This document shows positions 62,901 through 64,000 of a stretch of 64,000 nucleotides of DNA, piece after piece. The stretch is taken from contig VXAY01000767.1 of NCBI GenBank assembly GCA_013399855.1, positions 2,226,023 to 2,290,022 of the forward strand, given 5' to 3'. A program made the translations under genes and the position numbers. Every line of letters starts with the position of its first letter. Position 1 is the first letter of the stretch. The notes beneath the pieces are model-generated. The model did not search any database, was not told the DNA's origin, and saw only the letters and a program-made list of their open reading frames with translations. The DNA is from Oxyruncus cristatus. Its lineage: Eukaryota > Chordata > Aves > Passeriformes > Cotingidae.

Positions 62901-64000
62901 ACCCTGTACTGTGCCTGAAGTGGCAATTTAGGATGCAATCCCATGAAGTGAGAAAAGCAAAGCAACACTGGGTCTCAACAGATGCAGCAGGACAGATGGA
63001 CTGAGGGAGAATAAGGGTATAAATACTCCAGGTTTGGTTTTTCTTAGGTTGGGGAGGCATGTTTGCTTTTGTGCATGTGCATGTAGTAGAAATTGGCAGG
63101 AGGTGGTGGGATGAAAGTTAAAGGAAGGAAAAGGAGCCTTTTGATAAGGTGACACAAAAATGAGTAAATTTTCATCCTGAACAAGCAGTTTTCCTTCACT
63201 TTCAAAAATAGATTTCTCCACTTACAAACAATTTGGGTGGCATCCCACCTTAATTCCCCCATATGTGTCCATGGTTTTACAGAGCACTCTGAAATGTTAC
63301 CAATTTTCTACCTAGCACATCACTTTCCGTAGCCAAGTCCTACAGAAATTAAACCATCAGATGTTCTTCCTTTCATGTTGTTTGCCTACCATGATATTTC
63401 AGGGAGGAAAGAGTAAAGAAGGGAGGAAGGTTTACACAACAGATAAAGGAAAAATGGATTATGGGAAAATCCATAAGGAAAAATCCTTATGTATTGAAAT
63501 CCCTACAGTACAAATACTGTTTATTGATTAGAAAGACTCCAGGCAATGCATTAAGGCCGTAATCACAAACTAACCCCATCTTCTTTCAATAAAGTGCTTA
63601 GAGACCAAAAAACTGAATCAATGTTAGGACTAGGACTTCAATAAACTTCAGAAAAATCAGAAATGTTATTGACCTTGAACAAACAAAAGAAAGGTACATT
63701 TTTACAGCCACTTACAGTCAAAGTACAAGGAATATTAATAACCTTCATCTTGCTACTCCATTAAAACCATATGCCCAAACCAGCATTTTCTCACTGAAAA
63801 AGAACATTTTGGGATGTCAGCATGCTGATTAAGAGATTAATAGCTTTGGGGTTTTTGGTCTTTTTTTTGAAAGAAATTACCTTACACAGGCTGAGAGCAC
63901 CAATCATCATCTACAAAATCCCCTAAACCCAGGGAAAAAAACCCCATCCATGAGTCATGCTTTCATGTCTTCAAGAAAAAATCAAGTCCACTGAACAAAC

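Larger units (their letters stand above)
56153..64000 (-). other. MGAT5: Intron upstream of the first coding exon (or 5' flank), open at the window end
   Basis: This 7.8 kb AT-rich stretch has no recognisable coding exon. I see no CpG-dense promoter island, so the promoter and noncoding first exon are presumably beyond 64000. It holds a T23 tract (59955-59977), a short CA repeat (59373-59391) and a G-run near 59504. No CR1 copy was recognised. A further noncoding exon here could not be excluded without transcripts. Confidence 0.7.

Noticed and set aside
1..64000. CRISPR arrays, operons, ribosome binding sites, tRNA or rRNA genes
   Set aside because: None seen. The window is vertebrate intronic DNA with a single spliced gene.

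Overview
The window is vertebrate nuclear DNA, almost certainly from a bird. It is AT-rich, intron-rich and nearly free of long ORFs, and its recognisable interspersed repeats are CR1 LINE fragments with the avian-type 3' end (CCAACCCAAACCATTCTATG-like, seen on either strand). I cannot name the species or order from this sequence.

One gene accounts for the window: MGAT5, encoding alpha-1,6-mannosylglycoprotein 6-beta-N-acetylglucosaminyltransferase A (GnT-V), on the minus strand. Eleven coding exons can be placed to the base: 56001-55764, 51886-51719, 38518-38442, 36869-36780, 27323-27252, 26208-26047, 25181-25012, 24084-23950, 17843-17710, 13831-13698 and 4449-4300. All have GT donors and AG acceptors, and their phases join into one open frame of 1530 nt. 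That is residues 1-510 of a protein that is about 741 residues in human. It covers the cytoplasmic tail, the membrane anchor, the stem and the first part of the catalytic region, including Glu297 and Trp401. The remaining C-terminal exons lie beyond base 1 and the promoter and exon 1 lie beyond base 64000, so the gene is truncated at both ends by the window and not by mutation.

Layout, read from high to low coordinates. 64000-56153 is an upstream intron or 5' flank with no CpG-rich promoter. 56152-55764 is the first coding exon, with a 5' leader holding three short upstream ORFs. A 3.9 kb intron, the stem exon and a 13.2 kb intron with a CR1 follow. Next come two small exons at 38.5 and 36.8 kb around an intron with another CR1, then a 9.5 kb intron with two CR1 copies. 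A compact cluster of four exons lies between 27.3 and 23.9 kb, and three widely spaced exons follow at 17.8, 13.8 and 4.4 kb. Other content is simple repeats, A/T tracts and one possible LTR relic near 5.5 kb.

I found no RNA gene, CRISPR array, second protein-coding gene or new multi-gene system. The points most worth a second look are the upstream ORFs, the unusually divergent exon at 4.4 kb, the altered stem sequons, the run of frame-preserving exons and the possible LTR relic.
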